From the NCBI GenBank assembly GCA_016926595.1, contig JAFGOG010000470.1:1-42089 (forward strand): a stretch of 42,089 bases of DNA, read 5' to 3'. The notes under the pieces were generated by a model. It made no database searches, was not told where the DNA came from, and saw nothing but the letters and a program-made list of their open reading frames with translations. Shown here in pieces: positions 1 to 8,302 of this stretch; position 1 is the first letter of the stretch; every line of letters starts with the position of its first letter. The stretch comes from Anaerolineae bacterium. Lineage in GTDB: Bacteria > Chloroflexota > Anaerolineae > JAAYZQ01. A program made the position numbers and the translations under genes.

Positions 1-81
1 TCCTTGGCCGGATCCACCTCCCTGACCGCGGCCAGGTCCTGCGCCATCTCCTTGGCCGGATCCACCTCCCTGACCGCGGCC
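1..81. repeat. 48-bp-period direct repeat, two copies, inside the Gly-rich ORF
   Basis: The 33-bp stretch at 1-33 recurs exactly at 49-81. The period is 48 bp, or 16 codons, and on the minus strand both copies encode the same 11 residues (GRGQGGGSGQG). More copies may lie beyond the left edge. Confidence 0.85.
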
Positions 82-225
82 TGGCCCTGGTTGGGCTCTC
101 TGACCTTGACCTGACCCGGGGACGCCCACCTGCTGGGGTCCTGACTTGCCCTGCCGGTCACCGCTACCCGGCCCCACCCCGGCCCGCCGTGGTCCAGGCG
201 GACGCTCGCCTGCTGTCTTGTCCAC
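1..225 (-). CDS. Gly/Gln/Pro-rich low-complexity protein, C-terminus beyond window
   Basis: A frame on the minus strand is open from a GTG at 225-223 to the window edge (75 codons, no stop). The GTG is preceded by GGAAGGAGGAGAG two bases upstream, a purine-rich ribosome site. After a short basic-proline start, the product becomes almost entirely G, Q, P, R and S and holds two exact copies of GRGQGGGSGQG spaced 16 residues apart, so the DNA repeat keeps the reading frame. It lies 33 bp downstream of the Cys-rich peptide gene and on the same strand, so it is probably the third gene of the ArsR operon. Disordered Gly-rich segments like this occur in small proteins of metal-cofactor clusters (DUF5320/NifX-like), but nothing visible here proves that. 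The GTG start and coding status are moderately supported; the function is unknown. Confidence 0.5.
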   Translation of the reverse strand, partial: MDKTAGERPPGPRRAGVGPGSGDRQGKSGPQQVGVPGSGQGQRAQPGPGRGQGGGSGQGDGAGPGRGQGGGSGQG

Positions 226-258
226 GCCTCTCCTCCTTCCGCTGCTCCGCTCTGACGA

Positions 259-441
259 TTAACTGCCCTCACGTGGGTGTTCTGGAACTTGGCCATGGCA
301 CTCCTGAACGCGCTCGGGTGTGCATTCACAGGGATGCACCTGCGCCTCTCCGTGGCATGCTTGGATCTGCTCCGGCTTACAGCCCTCTCCACGCCGCTTT
401 TTTTCTGGATGCTCGCATCCCCTCTTTTCCCTGGAACACAT
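259..441 (-). CDS. small Cys-rich (CHG/HPC motif) putative metal-binding peptide
   Basis: A 60-residue product whose ATG (441-439) is preceded by GAAAGGAG eight bases upstream, a better start than any longer reading. It carries repeated cysteine motifs: MCSREKRGCEHPE at the N-terminus, CKPEQIQACHGE, HPCECTPERVQECHG and a final HPREG. The paired C-x8-CHG and HPC elements look like an internal duplication of a soft-metal or zinc-binding unit. I recall similar short peptides (C-x6-CEHPE ... PEQI-x2-CHG ... HPC) in anaerobes, but I know of no established function. It follows the ArsR-type repressor by 32 bp on the same strand, which suggests metal- or redox-controlled co-expression. The binding role is inferred from cysteine and histidine spacing only. 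Confidence 0.7.
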   Translation of the reverse strand: MCSREKRGCEHPEKKRRGEGCKPEQIQACHGEAQVHPCECTPERVQECHGQVPEHPREGS

Positions 442-473
442 TGCAGTTTCTCCTTTCAGACAGATATTGGCAT

Positions 474-785
474 CTATCCCGTCGACGATTCGACGCTCAC
501 GACGAATGTCTCTCCCAGCAGCTCCTGCGCCAGCGCCTGGTATTCGGCGAGACGCTCCTGGTCCAGGAAATAGTGGATCCGGTAACCGCGCCGCTCCCCG
601 CGCACGAGCCCCAGGTCTTTCAGCACGCGCAGGTGTTGCGACACCGCCGAGGGCGTCACGTCCAGCTCGCGCGCCAGACGACCGACGCAATAGGCCTTTC
701 CCGGCTCCTGCTGGGCCAGCAACACCACCAGGTGTAGCCTGGTCTCATCGCCAAGCGCCCTGAAAAAACGCGACAGATTTTGCAT
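474..785 (-). CDS. ArsR-family winged-helix repressor
   Basis: A 103-residue protein beginning MQNLSRFFRALGDETR, the usual ArsR opening, followed by a helix-turn-helix (LARELDVTPSAVSQHLRVLK) and a wing (GLVRGERRGYRIHYFLD). It binds operator DNA as a dimer and is released by an inducer. The classical ELCVCDL metal box is replaced by AYCVGRL, which keeps one cysteine, so the inducer need not be arsenic or cadmium. A TTG at 794 is an alternative start (106 aa). The Shine-Dalgarno GGGGAG is 3 bases from the TTG and 12 from the ATG, so the start is ambiguous. It is the promoter-proximal gene of the leftward operon with the Cys-rich peptide, and a palindrome at 810-827 between promoter and gene suggests autorepression. 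Confidence 0.92.
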   Translation of the reverse strand: MQNLSRFFRALGDETRLHLVVLLAQQEPGKAYCVGRLARELDVTPSAVSQHLRVLKDLGLVRGERRGYRIHYFLDQERLAEYQALAQELLGETFVVSVESSTG

Positions 786-809
786 TTGGACCAACTGCTC
801 CCCGCTCTT

Positions 810-827
810 TTTTAGTATCTGCTAAAA
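810..827. promoter_or_regulatory. putative ArsR-family operator
   Basis: Perfect inverted repeat TTTTAG-TATCTG-CTAAAA (6-bp arms, 6-bp spacer) starting about two bases after the predicted arsR transcription start. Position and symmetry fit an autorepression site; binding by this particular repressor is inferred. Confidence 0.6.
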
Positions 828-835
828 CACTAATG

Positions 836-863
836 AGTATAGCGCGATTTCTTCCCTTGTCAA
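836..863 (-). promoter_or_regulatory. sigma70 promoter for the arsR/Cys-peptide operon
   Basis: On the minus strand TTGACA (863-858) is followed after 16 bp by TATACT (841-836). Transcription would begin near 829, immediately before the operator palindrome and about 44 bp from the arsR ATG. Confidence 0.75.
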
Positions 864-872
864 GTCGAGCGG

Positions 873-901
873 TTGACCACGTCTCACAACCGGCATATAA
901 T
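873..901 (+). promoter_or_regulatory. sigma70 promoter for the FAD-oxidoreductase/hyuAB operon
   Basis: TTGACC (873-878), 17-bp spacer, TATAAT (896-901). It is back to back with the arsR promoter (the -35 boxes are 9 bp apart), so the repressor could affect both directions. It leaves a leader of about 125 nt before the GTG start of the oxidoreductase gene. Confidence 0.75.
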
Positions 902-1032
902 GTCCTTTATCGTATCTCGGGGAACCGCCGTCATTACGCGACGGGAGAGTTGTGTCGCCGCGGCAAAGGCATCGGATGGTCTTTGTCCGCATCAGCCTGG
1001 AATTCATCCCCGGGCCTGCAGGAGGTACAACC

Positions 1033-4000
1033 GTGCATATCCGATTGAACCGCCAGACGCTGCCGGTGACCCACGCAGGCGATGTGGTCGTGGCCGGTGG
1101 GTCGTTTGCCGGTGTAGCCGCCGCGTTGGCCCTGGCCCGCGCCGGCCGCGAGGTGATCCTGGCCGAGCCGCGCACCTACCTGGGCCGGGAGGTGACGGCG
1201 ACACTCAGGCCGTGGATAGATCTGCAGACGCTGGAGAGGGTGGGGCGGACGCCGCCGTTGATCGCCTCCTGCATCCAGGCCAGTGGTGGTGCCGCTGATG
1301 GGGACGGCTTTCCGGAACAGGGCGAGATCCCGCTGCGCATGGATGCGCTCAAATGCTGCCTGGAGGATCTGCTGCTCGATGCCGGCGTCGCGTTGATCTA
1401 TGCCAGCGTGCCGGTGGGAGTGGACGGCGGCCTGATCGTTGGCAACAAATCGGGGCGCCAGCTTCTGGCCTGCCGGGTCATCCTCGATGCGACGGCGACG
1501 GCGTCCGTGGCGCGGGCTGTCGGGGCCTCTTTCGAGCCATGGCCGGCGATAGCCCGTTTCAGCCGCACCCTCGAGTTCGACGGGGTGCACGCGCTTGGCA
1601 GCCGGGCGTTGCCTGTGCCCCAAGCGCTGCGGTTCGTCGACAATGTGGTCCACTTACACCGTGGTTGCCGGGGCCAGGGCCACGTCTACGTCGAGTGCGC
1701 GATGGACTTGCCACTGGCCGGTGAGAAGTCGTTTGGCGCCATGCGGCGCGAGATCGTCGCCCGGCAGCGCTGTATGGATCTGGCCTCTTTTCTGATCGCA
1801 CACGTGCCGACCTTTCACCATGCCTTTCTGGCCGCGACATCCTATGAGTTGTGTGGAATGCACACGCCCGGCATGGCCGGCGGTGTGCCCGATTGGGCCC
1901 GCGAATTTGGCTCGATACGGGTATCCATCCCCGGCCAGGAGGGTTCGCTCAGCGATGCCCCGTTGGCCGCTTTTGCCGCGCGCACGCGGTCCGCCGCGCC
2001 GGTGCGCACCCTGTTCTGCCTGCAGGAGGCCGCGCGCCTGGATGTGGTGCAGTCGGCGCTGTTCCATGATCCGGTGATGGCCAGCCTTCTGGGCGAGGTC
2101 TTGGCCGAACGGTTGGTAGCACATTGGGACGAACTGATTGCCGGCCCGCCCGCGATCGAACCGGCTGCGGTTTTTTCCACCTCGCTGCTGGTGGAGGACG
2201 ATGCCAGCGCGGCGCTCACCGTCGCCGAACCCGAGAGCCCACAGCGTGGCCGGCCCTACCCGCTGCGCGCTATCTCGCCCATGGCGCTGCCCGTGTTGCG
2301 CTCTGTCGATGTCCTGGTCGTGGGCGGCGGGACCAGCGGCGCGACGGCGGCGGTCACGGCTGCCGAACAGGGGCTGCGCACGCTGTTGATCGAGATGAAC
2401 CCCGGATTGGGCGGTACGGGCACCCTGGGCGGGGTGGACAGCTATTGGTTTGGCCGCCGTGTGGGCTTTGCCGCTCGGGTCGAACAGAGCGTGGGACAGG
2501 TGCACGATGCGCTCGACTATGAGGGGCGGCGCTGGAACATCGAGGCCAAGATGCACGCCCTCTTGCAGCAGGCCGAAGGGGCCGGTGTCGAGCTGGTCTG
2601 GAACGCCGTGGTCATCGGCGCGGTGGTGGAGGAAAACCAGGTGCGCGGGGTGGCCGTGGCTGGCCGGTACGGTCCATTTGCCGTGTTGGGACGCGTGGTG
2701 ATCGATGCCACCGGCGATGGCGATGTCGCTGCCTTTGCTGGGGCCGCTGAGGTTGGCGGCGCTGGGCGTGACCGCGAGGTGATGTGGTACTCGCTCGCCC
2801 AGTTTGTCGCGCCGGGGCGCACCCAAAACAACTTTACCAGCATGGTCGACGTCTCGAACGTCGCGGACACGACGCGGGCCATCCTGGCCGGCCGCCGCCG
2901 CGGCGGAACGTGTCACGACCACGGGATCTATGTCGCGCCGCGCGAGTCGCGCCACATCCTGGGCGACGCCGTCATCACCCTGGATGACCAGCTTGCGCAG
3001 CGGCGCTGGCCCGACGTGGTCAACATCCATTTCAGCAACCACGACATCAAGGGCAAGAGCTCGTCGCCCTGGCTGAACATCGGCCTGATCCCACCCAACC
3101 TGGAGATCGAGATCCCCTACCGGGCTCTGCTGCCGCAGGGGTTGGAGCAGATCCTCGTCGCCGGTAAGGCCATCTCGGCCACGCGGGACGCCTTGCCGGC
3201 CATCCGCATGCAGGCCGACCTGGAGAATCTGGGTGGGGTGGTAGGGTTGGCCGCCGCCCAGGCGATCCGCCAGGGCGTTGCCCCGCGCGACATCAAAGTG
3301 GCCGACCTGCAGCGCGCCCTCGTCGAGCGCGGCGTGCTGCCCGAGGCGGCGCTCACCCGGTCGACCGTCCCGCAGACGCTGAGCGATGCCGACCTGGAGG
3401 CGCTGGTGGCCTTGTTAGACGCGGATCGCCCGTTGTACGCCTATTCGGACATGGGGATGGACCAGGTTTTCCGCGAGCGCATCCCGATCGTCGCGATCTG
3501 CGCCGCCGGAGAGTGGGCCGTGCCCGTGCTCGAGCGCGCCCTGGCCGAGGCGTCCAGCCCGGCGTGGCGGGTGCGCCTGGCCCAGGCGCTGGCTATGTGC
3601 GGCTCGCCCGCCGCGGTCCCGGTGCTGATCGCCGAGATCGAGCGCGCCCTGGCTGCCGGTGTGTTGCCACCCCGTACCTCCGAGATCCGGCATACCCAGC
3701 TTCCGCCCGACCAGGGGGCCATGCCCGACACGGCCTATCTGCTTTATGCCCTGGGGCTGACCCGCGACCCACGTGCCCTGGCCGTTTGGGCGCGGGGGGT
3801 CGATCTGCTCGAGCCGAGCGAGGAGGCCCTGCGCGACCGTTACAAAGGGCTTTTCTATTACGTCGACGCGGTGTGCGACGGCGCGCGGCGCCTGGGCGAC
3901 CCGGCCGCCGTGCCGATCCTAAAACAACTGCACGGCCACGCGCTGCTGCGCGACCAGGTGAGCCGGGACGGCTTCCAGGCCGATTTTTTCCACGAACGCC

Positions 4001-4257
4001 AGGCCATGCTCGAGCTGGCCATCGGCCGCGCGCTGGCCCGGTGTGGCAGCGCCGAGGGGGTCGAGATCCTGATCGCCTACCTGGATGACAGCCGGGCGCT
4101 GCTGGCCGAAACCGCGCACGCCGAGCTGACTATGATGGGACAGGGTCAGGACTATGGCAAGGATGCACAAGCGTGGGCTGCCTGGCTGGAGAGAAGGCAT
4201 CGGATGAATCCGAAGCCTGATAAAACAAGCCCGTTGAAAACAGGCTCTATGCAGTGA
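1033..4257 (+). CDS. tandem FAD-dependent oxidoreductase fused to HEAT-like repeats
   Basis: A 1074-aa protein. The GTG at 1033 is chosen because GCAGGAGGT ends six bases upstream and the first FAD motif begins soon after; longer readings lack a ribosome site. Residues about 17-400 form one FAD_oxidored-type (PF12831-like) unit with VVVAGGSFAGVAAALALA, in which the third glycine of the dinucleotide motif is serine. Residues about 424-770 form a second unit with a canonical VLVVGGGTSGATAAV motif and the family's later V(I)DATGDGD and LVAGKAISATRDA segments. Residues about 820-1055 are alanine/leucine-rich helical repeats resembling HEAT. It is the first gene of an operon with hyuA and hyuB, so it may act on the same cyclic amide or its product; the substrate is unknown. 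Only the second FAD site looks fully canonical. Confidence 0.88.
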   Translation: MHIRLNRQTLPVTHAGDVVVAGGSFAGVAAALALARAGREVILAEPRTYLGREVTATLRPWIDLQTLERVGRTPPLIASCIQASGGAADGDGFPEQGEIPLRMDALKCCLEDLLLDAGVALIYASVPVGVDGGLIVGNKSGRQLLACRVILDATATASVARAVGASFEPWPAIARFSRTLEFDGVHALGSRALPVPQALRFVDNVVHLHRGCRGQGHVYVECAMDLPLAGEKSFGAMRREIVARQRCMDLASFLIAHVPTFHHAFLAATSYELCGMHTPGMAGGVPDWAREFGSIRVSIPGQEGSLSDAPLAAFAARTRSAAPVRTLFCLQEAARLDVVQSALFHDPVMASLLGEVLAERLVAHWDELIAGPPAIEPAAVFSTSLLVEDDASAALTVAEPESPQRGRPYPLRAISPMALPVLRSVDVLVVGGGTSGATAAVTAAEQGLRTLLIEMNPGLGGTGTLGGVDSYWFGRRVGFAARVEQSVGQVHDALDYEGRRWNIEAKMHALLQQAEGAGVELVWNAVVIGAVVEENQVRGVAVAGRYGPFAVLGRVVIDATGDGDVAAFAGAAEVGGAGRDREVMWYSLAQFVAPGRTQNNFTSMVDVSNVADTTRAILAGRRRGGTCHDHGIYVAPRESRHILGDAVITLDDQLAQRRWPDVVNIHFSNHDIKGKSSSPWLNIGLIPPNLEIEIPYRALLPQGLEQILVAGKAISATRDALPAIRMQADLENLGGVVGLAAAQAIRQGVAPRDIKVADLQRALVERGVLPEAALTRSTVPQTLSDADLEALVALLDADRPLYAYSDMGMDQVFRERIPIVAICAAGEWAVPVLERALAEASSPAWRVRLAQALAMCGSPAAVPVLIAEIERALAAGVLPPRTSEIRHTQLPPDQGAMPDTAYLLYALGLTRDPRALAVWARGVDLLEPSEEALRDRYKGLFYYVDAVCDGARRLGDPAAVPILKQLHGHALLRDQVSRDGFQADFFHERQAMLELAIGRALARCGSAEGVEILIAYLDDSRALLAETAHAELTMMGQGQDYGKDAQAWAAWLERRHRMNPKPDKTSPLKTGSMQ

Positions 4258-4276
4258 ACTTTACTGCCGCAGTGTT

Positions 4277-4294
4277 AACGCGTTTGAACGCGTT
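4277..4294 (+). other. small hairpin between oxidoreductase and hyuA
   Basis: AACGCGTT-TG-AACGCGTT can fold as an 8-bp stem and is followed by TTGTG, a poor uridine tract. It could be a weak terminator or RNA-processing site within the operon. The 100-bp gap otherwise shows only the hyuA ribosome site. Confidence 0.3.
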
Positions 4295-4358
4295 TTGTGT
4301 ATCAGACCGGGATTCATACCCGGGCGGATTCTGACGATCGACAGGAGGAGCGCCTTTG

Positions 4359-6401
4359 ATGCACGTCGGCGTAGACATCGGCGGCACCTTTACCGACCTG
4401 GCATTGAACGAGGATGGGCGGCTGCGCATCCGCAAACTGCTCAGCACGCCGGCCGACCCGTCCGAGGCCATGCTGGCCGGCCTAGCGGCGCTGAGCCCCG
4501 GCGGGCTGGCGGCGATCGGGCGCGTCTCGCATGGCTCGACCGTGGCGACCAACGCCATCCTGGAGCGCAAGGGTGCGCCGACGGCGCTGATCGTCACCCA
4601 GGGCTTTCGCGACCTGCTGGCTATCGGCCGGCAGAACCGTCCGGAGTTGTACGCGCTGCGCCCCGAGATCCGCCCGCCGCTGGTGCCGCGCCAGCACTGC
4701 TACGAGCTGCCGGAGCGGCTCGATCACCGCGGCGCGGTGCTGGTGCCGCTGGACATGGCGGCGCTCGACGCTATCCTGGACGACATCGTGCGCGCCGCTT
4801 CCAATGCGGCGGGCATCGAGTCGGTGGCGGTGTGCCTGCTCTACAGCTATGTCAACCCGGCCCACGAGTTGGCCGTGCGCGCCCGCGCCCTGGAACGGGA
4901 CCTGTTCCGCGCGGACCAGATCGCGCTGTCGAGCGAGGTGCTGCCCGAGTTCCGCGAAGTCGAGCGCGCCAGCACCGTTGTCCTAGAGGCCTACGTCCGC
5001 CCGGTGATGAGTCGCTACCTGGAAAAGCTCGAGCGTGGGCTGCCCCCAACGTGTACGCTGCGCATCATCAAGTCGGACGGCGGCGTGGTCAGCGCGCGGC
5101 GCGCCCGGCGGGAGGCGATCCACACCGCCTTGAGCGGCCCGGCGGCGGGCGTTATCGGTGGCTTCTACCTGGCCCGCCAGGCCGGCTTTGACCACGTGAT
5201 CACCCTCGACATGGGCGGCACCTCGACCGACGTGGCCCTCTGTCCCGGCGAGCCGATCCGACGCGCCGAGTCCGAGATCGATGGGCTGCCGCTGCGCACC
5301 CGCCTGCTGGACATCGAGACCATCGGCGCGGGCGGCGGTTCGCTGGCCTGGTTGGACGCGGGCGGCGCGCTGCGCGTGGGGCCAGCCAGCGCCGGGGCGA
5401 TGCCCGGGCCAGCCTGCTACGGGCGCGGCGGTCGGCAGGCTACGGTCACCGATGCCAATGCTGTCTTGGGGCGGCTCGACGCGGCACATTTCCTGGGCGG
5501 CGCGATGGCCCTTCACCTGGAGGCGGCAGGCGCGGCGCTGGCCGGCCTGGGGACACAGATGGGCATCGGGGCCACGGCGGCGGCCCTGGGCGTGATCGAC
5601 GTGGCCAATGCCAACATCGACCGCGCCCTGCGCCGGGTGTCGGTGGCCCGAGGCTACGACCCGCGCGAGTTCACCCTGCTGGCCTTTGGCGGCGCCGGGC
5701 CGATGCACGGTTGTGCCGTCGCCGAACGGCTCGAGATCCCCCGGCTGCTGGTCCCCCGCTACCCCGGCGTGTTGTGCGCCTTTGGCATGCTCACCGCCGA
5801 TGTCCTCCTGGAAAGCAGCCGCAGTGTGCTCGGCACGGCCGATGACGCCGACCAGGAAGCGTGCCTGGCTGAACTGGAGCGGCAGTTGGCCGAGATGATC
5901 GCCCGCGGGCGGGCCGACCTGCGGCAAGAGGGGATCGCCCCAGACAGGATGATCCTTAACGGGCTGGCTGACATGCGCTACCGTGGGCAGTCCTACGAAC
6001 TGACCGTGCCCTTTCGTGGCGCGTCGGCGGCGCACCTGCGCGCCGACTTTGACGCCGCGCACGCTCGTCGCTACGGCCACGCTATGCCCGAGCGGCCGGT
6101 GCAGGTGGTTACGGTACGCCTGCAGGCGGTGGGCCTGGTCGACAAGCCGGTGTTGGTCACCGAGCCGCTCCCAAGCGCAAAAGCCAGCGGTCACGAGGCG
6201 CTGCTCGGTCACAAGAGGGCTGTGTGCAGCGACGACGGGCGCGAGCGCCAGGTTTCCCTCTACGACCGCGAGCGGCTCCTGCCCGGCGCGCGGTTCGACG
6301 GCCCGGCGCTGGTCGTGCAGTTAGACAGCACGGTCTGGGTCGCCCCGGGCTGGTCGGCGACCGTGGATGGCTATCAGAATATCATTTTGCGAGCTTGTTG
6401 A
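4359..6401 (+). CDS. hyuA: hydantoinase/5-oxoprolinase subunit A
   Basis: A 680-aa protein of the HyuA/OplahA family, which with subunit B performs ATP-dependent opening of hydantoin-, 5-oxoproline- or related cyclic substrates. The N-terminal Hydant_A_N region starts HVGVDIGGTFTDLAL, the phosphate-1 motif of the ASKHA fold. The second phosphate motif is ITLDMGGTSTDVAL near residue 285, and LLAFGGAGPMHG near residue 445 is typical of the family. Length is normal for subunit A. The ATG at 4359 follows AGGAGG at 4343-4348; a TTG one codon earlier is less likely. It lies between the FAD/HEAT oxidoreductase and hyuB, an arrangement that supports a two-subunit complex. The exact substrate cannot be read from the sequence. 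Confidence 0.93.
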   Translation: MHVGVDIGGTFTDLALNEDGRLRIRKLLSTPADPSEAMLAGLAALSPGGLAAIGRVSHGSTVATNAILERKGAPTALIVTQGFRDLLAIGRQNRPELYALRPEIRPPLVPRQHCYELPERLDHRGAVLVPLDMAALDAILDDIVRAASNAAGIESVAVCLLYSYVNPAHELAVRARALERDLFRADQIALSSEVLPEFREVERASTVVLEAYVRPVMSRYLEKLERGLPPTCTLRIIKSDGGVVSARRARREAIHTALSGPAAGVIGGFYLARQAGFDHVITLDMGGTSTDVALCPGEPIRRAESEIDGLPLRTRLLDIETIGAGGGSLAWLDAGGALRVGPASAGAMPGPACYGRGGRQATVTDANAVLGRLDAAHFLGGAMALHLEAAGAALAGLGTQMGIGATAAALGVIDVANANIDRALRRVSVARGYDPREFTLLAFGGAGPMHGCAVAERLEIPRLLVPRYPGVLCAFGMLTADVLLESSRSVLGTADDADQEACLAELERQLAEMIARGRADLRQEGIAPDRMILNGLADMRYRGQSYELTVPFRGASAAHLRADFDAAHARRYGHAMPERPVQVVTVRLQAVGLVDKPVLVTEPLPSAKASGHEALLGHKRAVCSDDGRERQVSLYDRERLLPGARFDGPALVVQLDSTVWVAPGWSATVDGYQNIILRAC

Positions 6402-6555
6402 CAAGAGTTGTTTGGGACACAGAGGGAACACCGAGATACACAGACAAGATACTGAGCTGTATCCCGAATGACCTGCTCGGTACGCAATACTCGGTACGCA
6501 ATACTCGGTACTCACCTCTTCCTTTTTTGCTCTCTGTGTAGATCCAGGTATCGGA
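6402..6555. repeat. intergenic repeats: ACACAGA-type and 14-bp tandem
   Basis: The hyuA-hyuB gap holds a run of ACACAGAGG/ACACCGAGA-like sequence (about 6419-6447), then a tandem repeat of TCGGTACGCAATAC at 6477-6490 and 6491-6504 with a partial third copy to 6513. These are non-coding low-complexity repeats of the kind scattered in environmental genomes. They interrupt an otherwise tight operon; I see no terminator here. Confidence 0.7.
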
Positions 6556-8151
6556 ATGAGACAAAATCCAGAAAACGTAGACGCGATCAGCCTGGCGGTG
6601 TTCAAGAGCCTCTTTGCTTCGGTGGCCGAGGAGATGGGCGTCACCTTGCAGCGCGCCAGTTTCAGCCCCAACATCAAGGAGCGGCTCGACTTTAGCTGCG
6701 CGGTGTTCGATGCCCGGGCGCGGATGGTGGCCCAGGCCGCGCACATCCCGGTGCACCTGGGCAGCATGCCGGCCTCGGTGGCCTGCGCGGTCCAGGCCTT
6801 TCCGGCGCTCGAACCCGGCGACGTGGTGATCCTGAACGACCCCTATCATGGCGGCACGCATCTGCCCGACGTGACCATGGTCTCGCCGGTCTTTGTGGAC
6901 GAGGCGGAGGGGGGGCCACCGGCGCTGCGTTTCTTTGTTGCCAGTCGCGCCCATCATGCCGACGTGGGCGGCATGTCGCCCGGTTCGCTGCCCTTGAGCA
7001 CCGAGCTGTACCAGGAGGGGATCATCATCCCGCCGCTCAAGTTGGTCGAGGCAGGACGGCGCAACGAGGGCGTGCTGGCCCTGATCGCGGCCAACACCCG
7101 CGCCCCCCAGGAACGGTTGGGCGACCTGGCGGCGCAGATGGCCGCCCAGCAGGTGGGGGAGCGCCGCTTGCTGGCCATGGTCGAAAAACACGGCGAGCGC
7201 CGTGTCCAGGCCCACGCCGAGGCCTTGATGGCCTATTCGCGGCGCATGACCGAGGCGGTTATCGCCGCCATCCCTGCCGGCGTCTATACCTTCCAGGATC
7301 GGATGGAGGGGGATGGGCAGCGCGAGGCGCCGATCCCGATCTGCTGCCGGGTCACGGTGGATGGGATGCGGATGACGGTGGACTTTCACGGGAGTGCGCC
7401 GCAGGTGCTGGGCAACGCCAACGCCGTCGTGCCGGTCGTCCACTCGGCGACCTGGTACTGCGTGCGCCTGTTGGCCGAGGACGACGTGCCGGTCAACCAC
7501 GGCTGCTTTGAGCCGGTCACCGTGGTTGTCCCTTCGCATAGCCTGCTTAACCCCGATTTCCCGGCCGCCGTGGCCATCGGCAACATGGAGACCAGTCAGC
7601 GCATCGTCGACGTGGTGCTGGGTGCGCTGGCCCAGGCGCTGCCGGGGCGGATCCCGGCTGCCAGCCAGGGCACCATGAACAATGTGTGTTTTGGCGGGGT
7701 GGACGAGGGCCGGCCTTTTGTCTTTTACGAGACCATCGGCGGCGGGCACGGCGCCGGGCCGGATGGCGACGGCCTGAGCGGGCGGCACAGCCACATGACC
7801 AACACCCGCAACACCCCGGTCGAGGCGCTGGAGCAGGCGCTGCCGGTGCGCGTCGTCGAGTATGCGCTGCGCGACGGCTCGGGCGGCCGGGGGCTTTACT
7901 GCGGCGGGGATGGCATCCGGCGTACCTTTGTCTTTCTGGCCCCGGCTACGGTCACGATCAACAGCGAGCGGCGGGCCAACGGGCCCTACGGGCTGCAGGG
8001 TGGGCAGCCGGGGCAGCCCGGTCTCAACGCCATCGTCCGTGGGGCAGAGCGACAGGTCGTCGGCTCGAAGGTGACCGCCCAGGTCCAACCCGGCGACCAG
8101 GTGACCATCGAGACGCCGGGTGGGGGTGGCTGGGGTAACGCGCCTGATTGA
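6556..8151 (+). CDS. hyuB: hydantoinase/5-oxoprolinase subunit B
   Basis: A 531-aa protein of the Hydantoinase_B family and partner of HyuA. The characteristic segments are DAISLAVFKSLFASVAEEMG at the start, GDVVILNDPYHGGTHLPDVT near residue 92, and GGHGAGPDGDG followed by HMTNTRNTP near residues 395-415. Glycine-rich sequence (TIETPGGGGWG) closes the protein as usual. Length matches the family. The ATG at 6556 has only a weak upstream purine stretch, so translation may depend partly on the long intergenic leader. It is the last gene of the oxidoreductase-hyuA-hyuB unit; palindromic repeats follow directly. Confidence 0.93.
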   Translation: MRQNPENVDAISLAVFKSLFASVAEEMGVTLQRASFSPNIKERLDFSCAVFDARARMVAQAAHIPVHLGSMPASVACAVQAFPALEPGDVVILNDPYHGGTHLPDVTMVSPVFVDEAEGGPPALRFFVASRAHHADVGGMSPGSLPLSTELYQEGIIIPPLKLVEAGRRNEGVLALIAANTRAPQERLGDLAAQMAAQQVGERRLLAMVEKHGERRVQAHAEALMAYSRRMTEAVIAAIPAGVYTFQDRMEGDGQREAPIPICCRVTVDGMRMTVDFHGSAPQVLGNANAVVPVVHSATWYCVRLLAEDDVPVNHGCFEPVTVVVPSHSLLNPDFPAAVAIGNMETSQRIVDVVLGALAQALPGRIPAASQGTMNNVCFGGVDEGRPFVFYETIGGGHGAGPDGDGLSGRHSHMTNTRNTPVEALEQALPVRVVEYALRDGSGGRGLYCGGDGIRRTFVFLAPATVTINSERRANGPYGLQGGQPGQPGLNAIVRGAERQVVGSKVTAQVQPGDQVTIETPGGGGWGNAPD

Positions 8152-8162
8152 TCTGGGCAATG

Positions 8163-8263
8163 TCGGATCCCCGAACCTATTCGGGTCCACAAGAATGCCG
8201 GATCCCCGAACTTGTTCGGGTTCTGACCGGGCGATGGACAAAACCTCCCCAACGAGTTGGGGA
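8163..8263. repeat. three dispersed palindromic repeat units (REP-like)
   Basis: Three small palindromes in a row: CCCCGAACCTATTCGGG, CCCCGAACTTGTTCGGG and CTCCCCAACGAGTTGGGGA. All share an AAC-NN-GTT core with GC-rich arms. They lie between the convergent ends of hyuB and the small gene at 8303 and could terminate transcription from both sides. Related units occur at 10437-10493 and 21956-22010. Confidence 0.8.
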
Positions 8264-8302
8264 CTTTGTGCAGCTCACAGGTCAGAGACGCCACGCGGGT
8301 TC

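Noticed and set aside
1654..3042. long minus-strand ORF (462 aa) inside the FAD oxidoreductase
   Set aside because: High-GC antisense frame with no recognisable motifs; the plus-strand protein has clear FAD motifs over the same DNA.
6402..6555. tandem repeats considered as a CRISPR or attachment site
   Set aside because: Units are only 14 bp, directly adjacent with no spacers, and no cas or integrase gene is present.
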